A stretch of DNA of 41,746 nt from a virus. This document shows positions 15,067 to 22,555 of this stretch, piece after piece. The position numbers were made by a program, and so were the translations under genes. The notes below the pieces were generated by a model. That model worked only from the letters and a program-made list of their open reading frames with translations, was not told where the DNA came from and did no database searches. The stretch's first letter is position 1. Every line of letters starts with the position of its first letter. The DNA is taken from positions 1 to 41,746 of the IMG/VR virus record IMGVR_UViG_3300028025_000251; one strand, 5' to 3'.

Positions 15067-15332
15067 TGGCTACATTTAGCAAAAAGATGATGGGTAAAGA
15101 AGTTGGCGATGCCAAAGTCTATGCTAAGCCACACACTATGTCTGGCAAAGAAGTCAAGGCTTCTACTAATCCCGGCAAAGAGCCAAACCACAGCAATACG
15201 GACACCGTAAACATGAGCGTTGGCGCGTACAGCAACAAGCCTGAAGGCAAACCAACAAAAACAACTGGTATCAAAGTTCGCGGCACAGGCGCAGCTACTA
15301 AAGGCTTGATGGCACGAGGCCCAATGGCATGA
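15063..15332 (+). CDS. Small basic protein with GIKVRGTGAATKG end
   Basis: 89 residues, starting in an ATGATGG context that overlaps the upstream stop; the first or the second ATG (15066) may be used. Low-complexity Lys/Gly/Thr/Asn composition with MMGKEVGDAKVYAKPHTMSG and the C-terminal TGIKVRGTGAATKGLMARGP, the most conserved-looking part in similar proteins that I can recall. Probably unstructured alone. It ends in an ATGA overlap with the adaptor gene. Function unknown. Confidence 0.7.
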   Translation: MMATFSKKMMGKEVGDAKVYAKPHTMSGKEVKASTNPGKEPNHSNTDTVNMSVGAYSNKPEGKPTKTTGIKVRGTGAATKGLMARGPMA

Positions 15333-16186
15333 ACTACACTGAGCTTGTCACGCAAGTAGGAGACTACTGCGAAAACTCTTTCCCAACTGACAATATGAAT
15401 GTGTTCATTCGTCAGGCGGAGCAGCGCATCTATAACAGTGCGCAGCCCGCTAATTTGAGGAAGAACGTGACAGGCACAATTACCTCTGCAAACAAGTATC
15501 TATCTGCCCCAGAAGATTTCTTGTCTGTATATAGCCTTGCGGTATATCCAAACAACGTCACAACAGCTACTGGAGCATCTGGAGCTAAAACAATTGTAGT
15601 GGCAAGTACTACAGGCATCGCAGTAGGTCAGCAAGTAACGGGTTCAGGGATTGGCACTAACGCACAAGTGCGTAGCATTAGTGGGACAACAATTACGTTG
15701 ACTGTTGCCAATAATGGTACGGTTGCAAGCTCAGTTACCTTTCAAGGCGACTACCTGTATTTACTCAATAAAGACGTTAACTTTATTCGTGAAGCCTATC
15801 CTTTATCAGCGCAGGTAAGCGAGCCTAAACACTATGCAATCTTTGGCCCTACAACTACTGCACTTGGCGTAGTTACTAATGAGTTGTCTTTCATTGTTGG
15901 CCCAACACCGGATGCGACTTATAGCGCAGAACTGCATTATTACTACTATCCAGTTTCTATTGTTGATGCACCAAGTGGCAATACATGGCTAAGTGAGAAT
16001 TTTGATTCTGTATTGTTGTACGGCACAATTTGCGAAGCTCTTGTTTACATGAAGGGCGATCAGGGTATGTTCCAGATTGCAAATGAGCGTTATATCCAAG
16101 CTATTGCTTTGTATAAAAACTTGGCGGATGGCAAACAACGCGCTGATGCTTATCGTGATGGTCAGGTTAGGGCGGCTGTTTCATGA
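15329..16186 (+). CDS. Adaptor-like tail protein (SU10-adaptor type) with inserted beta domain
   Basis: 285 residues. The N-terminus (NYTELVTQVGDYCENSFPTD, NMNVFIRQAEQRIYNSAQPA, NLRKNVTGTITSANKYLSAP) and the C-terminal helices (DSVLLYGTICEALVYMKGDQ, ANERYIQAIALYKNLADGK) are those of the phage adaptor family that binds the portal and the nozzle in podoviruses. Residues about 78-140 (GAKTIVVASTTGIAVGQQVT, GSGIGTNAQVRSISGTTITL) are an extra Ig-like insertion starting after the strand LAVYPN and returning at DYLYLLN. Together with the proteins at 13552 and 24014 it gives a plausible short-tail core. Confidence 0.75.
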   Translation: MNYTELVTQVGDYCENSFPTDNMNVFIRQAEQRIYNSAQPANLRKNVTGTITSANKYLSAPEDFLSVYSLAVYPNNVTTATGASGAKTIVVASTTGIAVGQQVTGSGIGTNAQVRSISGTTITLTVANNGTVASSVTFQGDYLYLLNKDVNFIREAYPLSAQVSEPKHYAIFGPTTTALGVVTNELSFIVGPTPDATYSAELHYYYYPVSIVDAPSGNTWLSENFDSVLLYGTICEALVYMKGDQGMFQIANERYIQAIALYKNLADGKQRADAYRDGQVRAAVS

Positions 16187-16599
16187 GTTATATTCTTCAG
16201 ACTCAAACAACCAGCTTCAAAACGCAGCTGTATACGGGCGTTCACAACCTGCTTACAGATACACTAAAGATTGCTCTGTACACAGCCAATGCTGATTTAA
16301 ACGAATCTACTACTATCTACACAACAACCGCAGAAGTAACGGGTACAGGTTATGTGGCTGGTGGCGTAGTGCTTACGGGCGTAACAATCAATTCTTCTGG
16401 GTATACAGCGTATGTAGATTTTACTGATGTGGTGTTCAACGCTTCTGTAACAGCCCGCTGTGCTTTGATCTATAACGTCACCCAAGGCAATAAATCCATC
16501 GCAGTGTTGGATTTTGGGTCTGACAAAACGTCTACAAATTTCACTATAACAATGCCTGCTAATACAGCATCGGCAGCTCTTATTAGGAGTTCAAATTGA
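16183..16599 (+). CDS. Beta-rich virion protein, paralogue A
   Basis: 138 residues, ATGA overlap with the adaptor gene. A small beta protein: LLTDTLKIALYTANADLNES, TTAEVTGTGYVAGGVVLTGV, ALIYNVTQGNKSIAVLDFGS and a final TITMPANTASAALIR. The same sequence plan recurs in the protein at 16800-17276, so the two are paralogues. Beta-structured proteins of this family are common between adaptor and fibre genes in aquatic phages; they may be tail-surface or spike-base proteins. Confidence 0.7.
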   Translation: MSYILQTQTTSFKTQLYTGVHNLLTDTLKIALYTANADLNESTTIYTTTAEVTGTGYVAGGVVLTGVTINSSGYTAYVDFTDVVFNASVTARCALIYNVTQGNKSIAVLDFGSDKTSTNFTITMPANTASAALIRSSN

Positions 16600-16790
16600 T
16601 CGTTACTACAACTAAAGGCGAAATGGATGATTCTCTTCTTGAGAAAAAAGAAGGTGTCGTGGATAATGATAACGAAAACACCACATGGGTGGAGTATTGG
16701 CTAGAGGGTGAATTAGTTCACCGATCAGCCCATGTAACTTTAAAGAAACCTACAACTTACCTTGCTGCTGAAGCAGCGTCAATTACATAA
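16596..16790 (+). CDS. Small acidic protein of unknown function
   Basis: 64 residues with a TTG start (TTGA overlap; AGGAG at 16585-16589). Acidic first half (GEMDDSLLEKKEGVVDNDNE), then TTWVEYWLEGELVHRSAHVT, which looks like two beta strands, and an Ala-rich end. It sits between two paralogous virion genes and might be a chaperone or partner for them. No known domain recognised. Confidence 0.6.
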   Translation: MIVTTTKGEMDDSLLEKKEGVVDNDNENTTWVEYWLEGELVHRSAHVTLKKPTTYLAAEAASIT

Positions 16791-16799
16791 GGAGCTATC

Positions 16800-17276
16800 A
16801 TGGCAAATACTCAATCAATGTGCACTTCGTTCATGGGCGAACTCATGACGGCCACTCACAACTTTGGCGCTTCACCTATTCGTGCGGCAACAACTGCTGA
16901 CACATTTAAAGCGGCTTTGTATCTGACTTCAGCCACTGTTAACGCAAGCACCACAGCTTACTCATCTACCAACGAAGTAACAGGTACGGGCTACACGGCT
17001 GGTGGTGTAACGGTGACTAACGCTACGGCTCCTATTGCGGCTAATAGCTCGGCAACTGCTGGCGTAGCGTACTGGACACCTTCAGCGTCTATCACTTACA
17101 CAACCGTGACTTTGAGCACAGCGTTTGACTGCGTTTTGATCTATAACAGCACCCAGTCTAACAAGGCCGTGTCTGTTCATACATTTGGCTCGCAAACCAT
17201 TACGGCTGGCACGTTCACACTGACTATGCCTTCTAACACAACGTCAACCGCATTGCTGCGCTTGTCCACAACCTAA
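16800..17276 (+). CDS. Beta-rich virion protein, paralogue B
   Basis: 158 residues, strong AAGGAG site. It shares with the protein at 16183 the segments TFKAALYLTSATVNASTTAY, NEVTGTGYTAGGVTVTNAT, CVLIYNSTQSNKAVSVHTFG and TLTMPSNTTSTALLR, at the same spacing. The extra length is in the N-terminus (CTSFMGELMTATHNFGAS) and in a Thr/Ala loop. Gene duplication followed by divergence is the simplest explanation. Likely an external virion component. Confidence 0.7.
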   Translation: MANTQSMCTSFMGELMTATHNFGASPIRAATTADTFKAALYLTSATVNASTTAYSSTNEVTGTGYTAGGVTVTNATAPIAANSSATAGVAYWTPSASITYTTVTLSTAFDCVLIYNSTQSNKAVSVHTFGSQTITAGTFTLTMPSNTTSTALLRLSTT

Positions 17277-17286
17277 AAGGTAAGCC

Positions 17287-18078
17287 ATGTCTCTCGGCTG
17301 GGGCGACGGCGCGTGGGGGAGTAATGGCTGGGGCGGTACTCTCGATGCAACAGGCGTTACCGCTTCTGGCGCGGTTGGCACTGCGTCGCCTGTAATTGAG
17401 ATTGCTCTTACAGGTGTTGGCGCTTTTGGCGCGGTTGGAGATGTTACTGAGTCAATCATTATTCCCGAGCAGGGTGATGTAGCGACAGGTGAAGTTGGTA
17501 CAGTTGGTGTAAGTCTTACAGTTGCTCTTACGGGCGTAGCGGCATCTGGCGAAGTTGGCACGGTTGTTCAGAGTCAGGCAATTGGTCTGTCTGGTGTATT
17601 GGCTACAGGCGCTGTTGGTACAGTTGTTAACTCATCAACTGTTGCACTGTCTAGTGTGTTGGCTACAGGCGCTGTCGGTACAGTTAGCCCAGAGCAGAGT
17701 ACAGCGATTACAGGTGTAGCGGGCGCAGGGGCTGTTGGTTCTGTTGTACAGTCAGCATCGGCTGCATTAAGCGGTGTTGCGGCAATGGGTCTTGCGGGGC
17801 AAGTAATTGTTCCGTTGTTACCAAATAGCGCAACTGGCGCGGTTGGATCAGTATCGGCTGACAGAGTAATTGCATTGACTGGTGTTGGGGCTTCTGGCGC
17901 TGTTGGAACAATGACAGTCGCAGAACGGATCTTAGCTTTGACGGGGGTTGCAGCAAGTGGCGCAGTTGGTGATGTAATTGCTGTATATTGGAAAGTAATA
18001 GATGACAGCGAAACAGCAAACTGGCAGAATATCAGCAATTCGCAAACACCTGCTTGGGCTACAGTCACAACTGAGTAA
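17287..18078 (+). CDS. Repeat-containing fibre-like protein (11 x about 20 residues)
   Basis: 263 residues. The N-terminus GWGDGAWGSNGWGG is a Gly/Trp motif also seen inside the nozzle protein at 24014. Then about 11 repeats of the form ALTGVxASGAVGTVxxxxxx cover residues 19-235, some with the second strand lost (repeat 9 is shortened). The repeats would stack as regular beta turns, as in phage fibre or virion-surface repeat proteins of cyanophages. The C-terminus WKVIDDSETANWQNISNSQT is a small Trp-containing cap. It lies directly before the large tail fibre gene and is likely a virion-surface or fibre component. Confidence 0.7.
   Translation: MSLGWGDGAWGSNGWGGTLDATGVTASGAVGTASPVIEIALTGVGAFGAVGDVTESIIIPEQGDVATGEVGTVGVSLTVALTGVAASGEVGTVVQSQAIGLSGVLATGAVGTVVNSSTVALSSVLATGAVGTVSPEQSTAITGVAGAGAVGSVVQSASAALSGVAAMGLAGQVIVPLLPNSATGAVGSVSADRVIALTGVGASGAVGTMTVAERILALTGVAASGAVGDVIAVYWKVIDDSETANWQNISNSQTPAWATVTTE
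17341..17990 (+). repeat. In-frame tandem repeat, about 60-bp unit, 11 copies
   Basis: The repeated segment encodes (A/L)xTGVxAxGAVGxV units of about 20 codons. Nucleotide identity between copies is moderate (for example GGCGCTGTTGG and GGCGCGGTTGG cores), higher between copies 5 and 6, where GTGTTGGCTACAGGCGCTGT recurs (around 17596 and 17656). This points to one recent local duplication. Confidence 0.75.
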
Positions 18079-18117
18079 ACTCCTAAATGGAAAAAATTGT
18101 AACTTGAGGTTTAAAAC

Positions 18118-21100
18118 ATGACTACAGCATATACATCACTCTTAGGCTTGGCCTTGCCAGTCACGGGCGAACTAAGCGGCACATGGGGCGACACTGTAAA
18201 CGCCGGTATTACATCCCTTGTTGATTCTTCTGTTGCGGGCACAACTAATATCAGCACTGATACGGACGTTACGCTGACCACAACTACTGGCGCAGCTAAC
18301 ACAGCCCGACAAACCATTCTCTTGTTCTCGGGTGCGCGTACGGCATTGCGTACGGTTACAGCGCCAGCCCAGTCTAAAACTTACACAGTAATTAATGCCA
18401 CCACAGGTGGTTTTGCGGTTAAGTTAATTGGCTCCGGCCCAACAACAGGCGTAACAATTATTGCTGGTGAATCAGCTTTTTGCGCATGGAACGGTTCTGA
18501 CTTTGTAAAAGTTAGTAACACCGGCGGCGCTTACACAGTTACTGATTTAACTGTTACTGGCAATACAATTCTTGGCGACGCAAGCACAGACACAGCAACG
18601 CTTAATGCCTCATCCCGTTTTAACGCCCTGGCAACTTTTGGTTATGCTGGTGTTTCTGGTTCTACGCTAACAACTTCTGCTCCAGCATTTGTGTACAGCG
18701 GTGCAACAACCTACACAGATACTAGTATTTCTGGCGGTACAAAAACTCACGGGCCTTTCTGGTCATTTGCTATACCTACACTGGCTAACCCAACAACAGT
18801 TACAACTTACACAAACGCTTCAACCTTGTACATTGCTGGTGCTCCTGCGGCTGGTACAAACATCACGATCACTAACCCATACTCGTTGTATGTAGCCGCT
18901 GGCGCTTCGTACTTTGGCGGGGCTGTTAGTTTTATAGGTAATACAACTTTAACGACAACAACCGTTACTTCGTTAACAGACTCTGGTTTAACTGCTGGTC
19001 GCGTGACATACGCAGGTACGGCTGGCTTGCTTCAAGACTCTGCCAATTTAACTTTTGATGGTACAAATTTAACTTTGGGTGGAGGCACAGCCAACGGAGT
19101 AACCTATCTCAATGGTTCAAAGGTTCTGACAAGTGGCTCTGCGCTTACTTTTAACGGTACAAACTCACTTACTTTAAACGCTTCAGCGGCTTCTCTGAAT
19201 TTAGGTATTACTACCAACTATGGTGTTGTTTCTGCCGCTGGAACAAATCCTGCCGCTATTTATTTTAATGGTGCAACACGAACAAGTTTTCAAAGCCATC
19301 TTCAGTATTTTGCCGCTAATCATACGTTTTTTAATGAAACAGGTGGCTCTGAAATCATGCGCCTGCTTAACACAGGCAATGTAGGCGTTGGAACCAGCAA
19401 TCCCATAACCAAATTTGTTGTCAGTAATGCTGGTGCAGAAGGTCTTGAAGTTTCACCATCGGGCGGTACTGTTAGCTTAACTGCCTATAACAGAAGCGGT
19501 GCGGCGTATGCGCCCCTTGCGTTGATTGGTAGCGGCGGAGGTACGCTAACAATGGGTTCCACTGGGGGTGTTTTTAATACAAAAGTCGGTATTAGCACAA
19601 CTACTTCTGCGCTTTCACAATCATTAAACATTGATGGCTCTGGTGGAACGCTTGCTGGTACAGCCTCAATCTCTTTGTGGGACGGCAACAGCGGTGGCTC
19701 TCGTCGTTGGGCAATTGCAAATGGTGCAAGTGCGACAGGTACTAGTCAAATTGGCGTATTGACCTTTAGTTCAGGTACAGGTTCGTTCACCGCAGACCCA
19801 TTAAGTGCAGGTTTTGAAATCATGCGCCTGACTGGTAGCCCCAGTTTGAACGTGGGTCAAACGGTTACAACAGGCACAGTTGGTGCGGGGGAAACCAATG
19901 CCACAACAACATTTAGTAGTCTTGGTTATGGAATGTTGTCGCTCACCAATAAAAGCAATACAGCCAACAACTACACATGGATGACTTTTAACGAGTCAAA
20001 CTACAACTACGTTGGCGCAATTGGTACGCAGAATCAAAGTCACAGCCCTGCTTCTGGCGCGGTGTATGGTGACTTGTTGTTTGCAACAAAGACCAATGGT
20101 CTTGGTGGATTTCCAACAGAAAAAATGCGTCTTACATCTGAAGGTAATTTGCTAATAAATATTACAACTTCAAATGGGTATAAGGTAAATGTAAGAACTA
20201 ATGCAGGAGCTACTGCATTAGATGGCGAATTTATATCCGATGGTACAAGAAATCTTATTCTTGCACAAAGTGGTTCTACATACAATTACGCAGGTATATC
20301 TGCAAATGAAAATATAGTCTATGCAAGCGGAAATCCATTAAACATTGTTGCAGATTCATCACTAATTAAATTTTCTACCGGAAACGAACGGATGCGTATT
20401 ACAAACGCAGGCAATGTAGGTATTGGTACAAACAACCCTGCGTATCTCTTAACTGTAAATGGCGTAATTAATAACGCTAGTAACGCTGACCCATCACCCT
20501 ATACACAACAAAGAATTACAGTTTACAACGATGGCGGTAATTGGGGGTATTTGGGATATGGCAATGATGCCATTATGCGTATTGTTCATGCAACTACTGC
20601 TTCTAGTTACCCATTGCTTTTTGGAACAACAAGTGCGGCTAACAATACAGGCACTTTTACAGAAACAATGCGTATTTCTCTTACGGGTGCTTTGGTTTTA
20701 AAAGGTGGCACTGCAAACCCAACTGGTGTAGGGGTAACATTCCCCGCAACTCAATCAGCATCATCAGACGCTAATACTTTGGATGACTATGAGGAGGGTA
20801 GTTTTAATTGTACAGTTACATATAGCACAACTTTAACCGCCACACCTCCTACAAGCACATTAACAGTTACTGGTTATTACGTAAAAGTTGGCAATATAGT
20901 TACTTGTACTTTCCCAGAAATAAGCAGGGCATCAACATTTAGCAATACTTCTGTAGTTATTTCTCAGTTTTCACTTCCATTTGCAACTGCAAATGATGGT
21001 ACTTGGGCTACTAATACCACGGGTTTTTATAATTTAGAAGGTCAATACGGGGGTACTATTATAAATACAAATGTTGCGTACATAGTTCAAGTCCCGCCTA

Positions 21101-21216
21101 ATGCTTCTAAGATAGATGCACAAGCAAATACAACAAATTTGCAGGGTGGATTATATTGGCGACTTGCTGATACATCTGCGGCTGTAAGATTTTCTGTAAC
21201 TTACAAAGCGGCATAA
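18118..21216 (+). CDS. Tail fibre protein
   Basis: 1032 residues, Thr/Gly/Ala/Asn-rich and almost all beta. Residues 1-130 (SLLGLALPVTGELSGTWGDT, VNAGITSLVDSSVAG) are the anchor domain found at the N-terminus of many aquatic phage fibres. The shaft carries recurring E-x-M-R-(L/I) turns, at about 19351, 19818, 20119, 20389 and 20665, often with GNVGIGTxNP, a pattern of trimeric beta-prism fibres. The C-terminus has LDDYEEGSFNCTV and YYVKVGNIVTCTF, the type of terminal receptor-facing domain seen in cyanophage and coliphage fibres. No S74-peptidase chaperone signature is visible. It probably binds the host surface. Confidence 0.85.
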   Translation: MTTAYTSLLGLALPVTGELSGTWGDTVNAGITSLVDSSVAGTTNISTDTDVTLTTTTGAANTARQTILLFSGARTALRTVTAPAQSKTYTVINATTGGFAVKLIGSGPTTGVTIIAGESAFCAWNGSDFVKVSNTGGAYTVTDLTVTGNTILGDASTDTATLNASSRFNALATFGYAGVSGSTLTTSAPAFVYSGATTYTDTSISGGTKTHGPFWSFAIPTLANPTTVTTYTNASTLYIAGAPAAGTNITITNPYSLYVAAGASYFGGAVSFIGNTTLTTTTVTSLTDSGLTAGRVTYAGTAGLLQDSANLTFDGTNLTLGGGTANGVTYLNGSKVLTSGSALTFNGTNSLTLNASAASLNLGITTNYGVVSAAGTNPAAIYFNGATRTSFQSHLQYFAANHTFFNETGGSEIMRLLNTGNVGVGTSNPITKFVVSNAGAEGLEVSPSGGTVSLTAYNRSGAAYAPLALIGSGGGTLTMGSTGGVFNTKVGISTTTSALSQSLNIDGSGGTLAGTASISLWDGNSGGSRRWAIANGASATGTSQIGVLTFSSGTGSFTADPLSAGFEIMRLTGSPSLNVGQTVTTGTVGAGETNATTTFSSLGYGMLSLTNKSNTANNYTWMTFNESNYNYVGAIGTQNQSHSPASGAVYGDLLFATKTNGLGGFPTEKMRLTSEGNLLINITTSNGYKVNVRTNAGATALDGEFISDGTRNLILAQSGSTYNYAGISANENIVYASGNPLNIVADSSLIKFSTGNERMRITNAGNVGIGTNNPAYLLTVNGVINNASNADPSPYTQQRITVYNDGGNWGYLGYGNDAIMRIVHATTASSYPLLFGTTSAANNTGTFTETMRISLTGALVLKGGTANPTGVGVTFPATQSASSDANTLDDYEEGSFNCTVTYSTTLTATPPTSTLTVTGYYVKVGNIVTCTFPEISRASTFSNTSVVISQFSLPFATANDGTWATNTTGFYNLEGQYGGTIINTNVAYIVQVPPNASKIDAQANTTNLQGGLYWRLADTSAAVRFSVTYKAA

Positions 21217-21235
21217 CTACATCGGATTGATGTAG
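21217..21235 (+). other. Hairpin directly after the tail fibre stop codon
   Basis: CTACATC (21217-21223) and GATGTAG (21229-21235) form a perfect 7-bp stem with a 5-nt loop, extendable by one A-T pair. No T tract follows, so it is a weak terminator candidate or an mRNA 3'-end stabiliser. Confidence 0.45.
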
Positions 21236-21264
21236 TCAGACACTTAACTTCAAAGGAAATCAAA

Positions 21265-21525
21265 ATGTCTTTAACAAAACAAACAGTCATTGACCAAATT
21301 ACAGTAACCGAAAACGGCATCATTCTCTATCGTGAAGCCACACGCATCATGGAAGATGGTAATGAATTAAGTAAAACTTACAATCGTTCAAGCCTTACAC
21401 CCGCACAAGACTTAACAGGCGTTCCCGCTAATGTTGTTGCAATCTGCAATACAGTCTGGACTGCTGAAGTGATTGCGGCTTATCAAGCCCAAATAGCGGC
21501 ACAACAAACTAACTTAGGAGCCTAA
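21265..21525 (+). CDS. Small fibre-linked protein of unknown function
   Basis: 86 residues, AAAGGAAAT before ATG 21265. TKQTVIDQITVTENGIILYR, then EATRIMEDGNELSKTYNRSS and a C-terminal helix NTVWTAEVIAAYQAQIAAQQ. Proteins of this type follow fibre genes in many aquatic phages; VIDQITVTENG.I.YR is the recurrent part. It may assist fibre folding or be a minor component, but no function is established. Confidence 0.72.
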   Translation: MSLTKQTVIDQITVTENGIILYREATRIMEDGNELSKTYNRSSLTPAQDLTGVPANVVAICNTVWTAEVIAAYQAQIAAQQTNLGA

Positions 21526-21527
21526 TC

Positions 21528-21875
21528 ATGTCAGCAACTATCACTTGGCAAATTGAGTGGATGCAAACCACTCCTACGACAGCAACTCCTCCTGAGACTG
21601 TCATCACCGCAGGCTGGCGCTGTAACGGCGTACAGGTAGAAGGCTCTGGCGACACAGCCAAAACCTACAATGCTACCGTGTACAGCACTTGCTCGTTCCC
21701 CGCCCCTGAAGGCACGTTTACACCCTACGACCAACTAACTCAGGCTCAAGTCTTGGGCTGGTGCTGGGCAAACGGCGTGGACAAAGATGCAACCGAAGCA
21801 AGCATTCAATCGCAGATTGACGGTCAGATTAACCCCACGGTAATCCAGCCGCCCTTGCCTTGGCTGACTCCTTAA
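21528..21875 (+). CDS. Small virion-linked protein, ITWxIxxM family
   Basis: 115 residues, TAGGAG site. TITWQIEWMQTTP at the start, TAGWRCNGVQVEG, FTPYDQLTQAQVLGWCWANG and the end IDGQINPTVIQPPLPW match a family widespread in cyanophages and other aquatic phages, generally next to fibre genes (a DUF7936-like pattern, from memory). Probably beta-sandwich plus helix. Function unknown. Confidence 0.75.
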   Translation: MSATITWQIEWMQTTPTTATPPETVITAGWRCNGVQVEGSGDTAKTYNATVYSTCSFPAPEGTFTPYDQLTQAQVLGWCWANGVDKDATEASIQSQIDGQINPTVIQPPLPWLTP

Positions 21876-21886
21876 GTTAACGGGAA

Positions 21887-21908
21887 GCCACCACCCAATC
21901 TTGGTGGC
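21887..21908 (+). other. Intergenic hairpin before the lysis module
   Basis: GCCACCA (21887-21893) and TGGTGGC (21902-21908) make a 7-bp stem with an 8-nt loop in the 51-nt gap between two genes. It is followed by ACATTAAAAGG rather than a T tract. It marks the boundary between fibre and lysis genes and may be a processing or weak termination site. Confidence 0.45.
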
Positions 21909-21926
21909 ACATTAAAAGGAAACATC

Positions 21927-22172
21927 ATGGGAAAAAATGAAAAGACCCCTGTGACAATCGACGGCGTTGAGCATCACTTTGAAGACCTGACACCCCAGCA
22001 GCAAGTTCTGTTGAATCATGTCGCAGATTTAGATCGCAAACTGGACTCAGCGCGTTTCAACGTAGATCAGCTTCAAGTAGGCCGTAACGCCTTCTTTGAA
22101 CTACTAAAACAAGCGTTAGCTGCACAGCCTGAAGAGGCTGTAACTGACGTTACTGACGTATCGGTGCAGTAA
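21927..22172 (+). CDS. Small helical protein, VTIDGVEH family
   Basis: 81 residues, AAAAGGAAAC before ATG 21927. A short beta hairpin (PVTIDGVEHHFEDLT) followed by a long helix (QQQVLLNHVADLDRKLDSAR, FNVDQLQVGRNAFFELLKQA) and an acidic tail. This is the plan of a small cyanophage/aquatic phage family (DUF6447-like as I remember). Function unknown. Its stop overlaps the next start by one nt. Confidence 0.72.
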   Translation: MGKNEKTPVTIDGVEHHFEDLTPQQQVLLNHVADLDRKLDSARFNVDQLQVGRNAFFELLKQALAAQPEEAVTDVTDVSVQ

Positions 22173-22264
22173 TGTGGGACTGGGCGGAGGCAATTATTGC
22201 AGCCGCCTGTATAGCGTCTTTCATTATTGCTGGAACCTACTTAATTGCGTGGGCAGGGACATGA
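22172..22264 (+). CDS. 30-residue single-helix membrane microprotein
   Basis: A 30-codon frame beginning in a TAATG stop/start overlap with the preceding gene. It has a two-acidic-residue N-terminus (MWDWAEA) and a continuous hydrophobic segment (IIAAACIASFIIAGTYLIAW). Without it there would be a 95-nt gap in an otherwise gapless operon, which argues for its reality. Pinholin-like or holin-modulating action is possible from size, membrane helix and place in the lysis module, but not demonstrated. Confidence 0.55.
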   Translation: MWDWAEAIIAAACIASFIIAGTYLIAWAGT

Positions 22265-22267
22265 TGA

Positions 22268-22555
22268 ATGCGCTGGTTTATTCTATTACTGCTGTTGGGG
22301 CTGGTTGGAGCCGTAGCCAAGAACGGCTGTCACGTCCGCGAGTTCTATGGGATTGGTTACACAGTCCACAACCCGATAGAGCGTTACACAGAGATGCTGG
22401 CGTGGTTAGAGCGCAATGCGTCCTATTGCAAAGCAGACGATTACGTGATGATCTGGAACAACCTACCGAATTGGGCGGGGACTTCAGACACTGCGCAACT
22501 TAGAAGCGCGGTCATCAAAGGATACACAGATGCACTTGAGCGAGATAAAAAATGA
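22268..22555 (+). CDS. Membrane-anchored or exported protein of the lysis module
   Basis: 95 residues. ATG 22268 is preceded by AGGGA at 22255-22259. RWFILLLLLGLVGAVA (2-17) is a signal anchor or signal peptide without a lipobox. The remainder holds Cys21 and Cys54 and a conserved-looking body: HVREFYGIGYTVHNPIERYT, EMLAWLERNASYCKADDYVM, IWNNLPNWAGTSDTAQLRSA. Two cysteines in the probable periplasmic part may form a disulfide. A frame of 109 codons on the same strand overlaps it but has random-looking composition. It could be a spanin-like or endolysin-helper protein; no coiled coil supports a classical Rz. Confidence 0.68.
   Translation: MRWFILLLLLGLVGAVAKNGCHVREFYGIGYTVHNPIERYTEMLAWLERNASYCKADDYVMIWNNLPNWAGTSDTAQLRSAVIKGYTDALERDKK

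Noticed and set aside
18118-21216. Intramolecular chaperone (S74 peptidase) at the fibre C-terminus
   Set aside because: No S-D-x-R-x-K signature or catalytic Ser/Lys pattern is visible; the end is a YYVKVGNIVTCTF-type beta domain instead.
22174-22503. A 109-codon + strand frame with GTG start in the lysis module
   Set aside because: Composition changes to an Arg/Leu/Asp-rich random pattern, whereas the frame beginning at 22268 gives a signal anchor and a coherent body with a good ribosome-binding site.
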